64,000 nucleotides of DNA. Source: Verrucomicrobiota bacterium (GTDB taxonomy: Bacteria > Verrucomicrobiota > Verrucomicrobiia > Verrucomicrobiales > Akkermansiaceae). Under the pieces are notes generated by a model, which saw only the letters and a program-made list of their open reading frames with translations, ran no database searches and was not told the DNA's origin. A program made the position numbers and the translations under genes. The stretch's first letter is position 1; each line of letters begins with the position of its first letter. The DNA lies in the NCBI GenBank assembly GCA_004293445.1, contig RDYP01000002.1, positions 1 through 64,000 of the forward strand, in the 5' to 3' direction. This document shows positions 61,725 through 64,000 of the stretch, in pieces.

Positions 61725-62936
61725 GTGATTCCCGAGATGCCTGCCGCCCATGAGATGCGTTTCGACTGTCCGGCTTGCCACATCACGCTGACGGTTCCCA
61801 CCGCAGCCGCAGGCATCGAGGGCCCCTGCCCGAAGTGCTGGCAACAGATCATCAGCCCAGATCCCTCGCGCAGGCTGCCCGCTCGCCTTCCGACAGCCCC
61901 CACCCAGGCAACCGAGATTCCCGAGCCCCCAACGCCACCGACAGAACGGCAGCCAGTTCCATCGCGTGCATCCACTCCGACTGCCGGAAGGCAAAGCCGG
62001 GCACTTCCGATCCTCCTCTCAGCTGTGATCTTTTCAGGCATCGGCTATCTCATCGGCGTCACCCGCCCCAAAACAGGTCCCAGCGCGCCCGCCACGATAT
62101 CAGACCCGACATCGATTCACTCACAAAAGTCGGGTCAGCAAAGCCCTGCTCTTCCCGAAATCAAACCTGCACCGACCGAGACTAAGCCAGCACCGACCGA
62201 GACCACGCCAGCACCGACCGAGACTAAGCCAGCACCAACCGAGACCACGCCAGCACCAACCGAGACCACGCCAGCACCGGCCGAGACCACGCCCGTCGGC
62301 GACCACGAATCGGCATTGCGAGCATTCCTCGCTGCCCCCACTTGGCAAAGTCGCGGCAAGCACGTGATCAACCCCGCCAGCGTGCTCCCCTTAATGGAAA
62401 AACACGCTGCCACCCATGGTGAGGGGCCGATCGATACGATCTCGATTCAATTGCTCGAGGTCGCCGGGGCCAGCCACATCTTCAAGGTCTGCACGCCGAA
62501 CATTCCCACCGGCTTCCCCGTAGCCGTGATTCTCACCGATACCGGCCCGCAGATCGACTGGGAGTCCTTTCTCGGGTTTCACGACGATCACTTCCGCACT
62601 TTCCTCGAAGGGCCCGACAAAGCCGAAGGCACTTTCGATCTTCTTGTCAAACCCGAGCCCGAGACCCCGGAAGATGCCACGTCCCACTTCCTCCGCTACC
62701 GACTGAGCGTTCCCATGCCGGACCGCGATGTGGTCGCTTGGGTCCGCAAGGACTCGGATACCCTCGCAAAATTGCGGGCCATCTTTAGCGGAAGCGGCGG
62801 GCTCGATGCCGCAACCGTGAACCGACTTGGAGAAACCGGGGTCCCCCTCGCCCTGCGTTTGGCCAAACGCGAAACCAACGACGGACGCAGCTTCGTCGAA
62901 GTCGATGGGATCGTCAGCCTCGGTTGGGCGCCATAA
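61725..62936 (+). CDS. Zinc-ribbon, single-pass membrane protein with Pro-Thr repeats
   Basis: A protein of 399 to 403 residues, depending on start. An N-terminal zinc ribbon (MRFDCPACHITL ... GPCPKCWQQI) is followed by one membrane segment (about 93-110, ALPILLSAVIFSGIGYLIG). A Pro-Thr-Glu linker of six 7-residue repeats (PAPTETK/T) and a folded C-terminal domain complete it. The C-terminal domain shares with the gene at 1636-2808 the IDWESFLGF / VDWESWVGW region and the overall layout. GTG 61725 fits a leaderless message; ATG 61737 and ATG 61755 are alternatives. Function unknown; the flexible linker suggests reach across the periplasm. Confidence 0.82.
   Translation: MIPEMPAAHEMRFDCPACHITLTVPTAAAGIEGPCPKCWQQIISPDPSRRLPARLPTAPTQATEIPEPPTPPTERQPVPSRASTPTAGRQSRALPILLSAVIFSGIGYLIGVTRPKTGPSAPATISDPTSIHSQKSGQQSPALPEIKPAPTETKPAPTETTPAPTETKPAPTETTPAPTETTPAPAETTPVGDHESALRAFLAAPTWQSRGKHVINPASVLPLMEKHAATHGEGPIDTISIQLLEVAGASHIFKVCTPNIPTGFPVAVILTDTGPQIDWESFLGFHDDHFRTFLEGPDKAEGTFDLLVKPEPETPEDATSHFLRYRLSVPMPDRDVVAWVRKDSDTLAKLRAIFSGSGGLDAATVNRLGETGVPLALRLAKRETNDGRSFVEVDGIVSLGWAP
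62166..62291 (+). repeat. Six tandem 21-bp repeats in coding sequence
   Basis: Six copies encode PAPTETK, PAPTETT, PAPTETK, PAPTETT, PAPTETT and PAPAETT. Copies differ at a few positions. Such in-frame 21-bp units can change in number by slippage, altering linker length without breaking the frame. Confidence 0.9.
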
Positions 62937-62942
62937 GCCCGC

Positions 62943-64000
62943 TTACCCGCCCCGCAGAAAGCGCGGCAGCTTCTTCATCTGAGCCAGACTCAGCTTCGCC
63001 GGAGGATAGCGAAAAGAGGGATCGGGCGACAGTCCCCGACGCAGCACGACCCGCTCTCGGGTAAAGGTGTCGAAACCCGCCTTACCCCGATACCGCCCCA
63101 TCCCGCTCTCGCCCACACCGCCAAAGGGCAATTCCATCCCGATGATCTGGACCACGGTGTCGTTCACGCAAACACCGCCCGAACGAGTCGCGGCGGCCAC
63201 TCGATCCGCCACCGCCGCGTCCTCGGTGAATACATAAACCGCCAATGGATCCGGCGCGGCACGCACCGCAGCGAGCGCGGCAGATAAACCAGCACAGGAT
63301 ACAACCGGCAGGATCGGCCCGAAAATCTCCTCCTGCATGACCGCCGTACCGGGCGATACATCCCTCAACACCGTGGGCTCCATCCACAGACGCGATGGGT
63401 CCAAGCCTCCACCACTGGCGATTTGCCCGTCGCCAAGAAAGGCAGCGAGCCGATCAAAATGTCGCCGATTCACGATGCTGCCGTATTCCCCACCTTGGAA
63501 TTCACGAAACGCCCTGCCCAGCGCCTCGAGCAGCGACTCATACAAACGATCGTCGACCCATACATGATCCGGTGCCACACAGGTCTGCCCGGCATTGAGA
63601 AATTTCCCCCATGCGATCCGCCGCGCCACCACGTCGATCCGCGCCCTCAGCCGCTCCGTCCCCGCCTCGCTGCCACCGAAGACCAGTACCGGACACTTCC
63701 CCCCGAGCTCCAAAGTCACGGGAGTCAAATGATGGGCCGCTGCCGCAGCGACCTTCCGTCCAGTTCCCGTACTGCCCGTGAAAAAAATATGATCAAAGTG
63801 CTCTGCCAACAAAGCCTCTGCCACTTCCGGTCCTCCCTCCATCACCGCCAACTCCTCACGACCGAAACACTCACCCAGCATTCGCGCCACAACCGCCGCA
63901 GTGTCCGGAGCCAGCTCCGAAGGCTTTAATATTGCGCAATTCCCCCCAGCCAAAGCTGCGACCACCGGCGTCAACAGCAACTGCAAGGGATAGTTCCAAG
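62943..64000 (-). CDS. Aldehyde dehydrogenase (class 3-like), N-terminus beyond the window
   Basis: The frame stays open to the right edge (WNYPLQLLLTPVVAALAGGN), so the first 100 or so residues are missing. NAD(P)-binding and catalytic motifs are present: LKPSELAP, FFTGSTGTGRKV, VTLELGGKCPV with the general base Glu, and FLNAGQTCVAPDHVWV with the catalytic Cys. EEIFGPILPV and LPFGGVGESGMGRYRGKAGFDTFT are typical of class 3 / fatty-aldehyde dehydrogenases (ALDH3, CoA-independent). It oxidises aldehydes to acids; the substrate is not evident. Its stop is 6 bp from that of the convergent zinc-ribbon gene. Confidence 0.95.
   Translation of the reverse strand, partial: WNYPLQLLLTPVVAALAGGNCAILKPSELAPDTAAVVARMLGECFGREELAVMEGGPEVAEALLAEHFDHIFFTGSTGTGRKVAAAAAHHLTPVTLELGGKCPVLVFGGSEAGTERLRARIDVVARRIAWGKFLNAGQTCVAPDHVWVDDRLYESLLEALGRAFREFQGGEYGSIVNRRHFDRLAAFLGDGQIASGGGLDPSRLWMEPTVLRDVSPGTAVMQEEIFGPILPVVSCAGLSAALAAVRAAPDPLAVYVFTEDAAVADRVAAATRSGGVCVNDTVVQIIGMELPFGGVGESGMGRYRGKAGFDTFTRERVVLRRGLSPDPSFRYPPAKLSLAQMKKLPRFLRGG

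Overview
The window looks like chromosome from a Gram-negative, high-GC member of the Verrucomicrobiota, probably near Haloferula, Luteolibacter or Verrucomicrobium. The grounds are secreted proteins ending in VPEP-hydrophobic-RRRR PEP-CTERM signals, very long secreted proteins with autotransporter-associated beta-strand repeats, several GH78 alpha-L-rhamnosidases, SD-poor starts, and DxDGxxNxxEYAFGxDP C-terminal tails. The genus is inference; no rRNA is present.

Layout. 0.2-6.4 kb: a conserved protein of unknown function, a zinc-ribbon membrane protein, a class A penicillin-binding protein whose transpeptidase motifs are degenerate, and a MidA-type methyltransferase. 6.4-9.7 kb: 2-oxo acid dehydrogenase E1 alpha, E1 beta and E2, divergent from 9.8-12.5 kb: sucC, a small nucleotidyltransferase-like gene, sucD and a strong terminator. 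12.6-13.6 kb: a broken AIM24-family gene with a nonsense codon and a frameshift. 13.65-28.9 kb: a glycan-degradation locus with two divergent GH78 genes, a histidine kinase whose ectodomain resembles a GH27/GH36 alpha-galactosidase, its LuxR-type response regulator, a long beta-repeat protein and a short PEP-CTERM protein. 29.1-30.4 kb: rhomboid protease and a DUF2288 gene. 30.6-38.2 kb: a second kinase/regulator pair followed by another long beta-repeat protein and short PEP-CTERM protein. 38.6-52.1 kb: a three-gene operon of giant secreted proteins (mosaic metalloprotease-like protein, unknown protein with internal duplication, third GH78). 52.5-64 kb: tRNA-Leu(UAA), a YdjM-like membrane protein, FKBP, tyrS, an mnmM-like methyltransferase, an ExbB-ExbD-ExbD operon, an autotransporter-type barrel, a second zinc-ribbon membrane protein, and a truncated aldehyde dehydrogenase at the edge.

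How it may work together. Four near-identical 20-bp palindromes (TGTCGCAT-N4-ATGCGACA) lie before exactly four transcription units in the 18.5-28.1 kb locus. In three of them the palindrome sits 21-22 bp upstream of a TAGNCT -10-like hexamer, which places its centre near -43.5, as for LuxR-type activators. The locus therefore reads as a self-contained regulon: a kinase that appears to sense a glycan through a dead glycosidase fold, its LuxR-type regulator, two rhamnosidases and two surface proteins. The second kinase/regulator pair has its own inverted repeat (GGGTGA-N3-TCACCC) at the equivalent position before the next beta-repeat gene. These links are inference from position and sequence.
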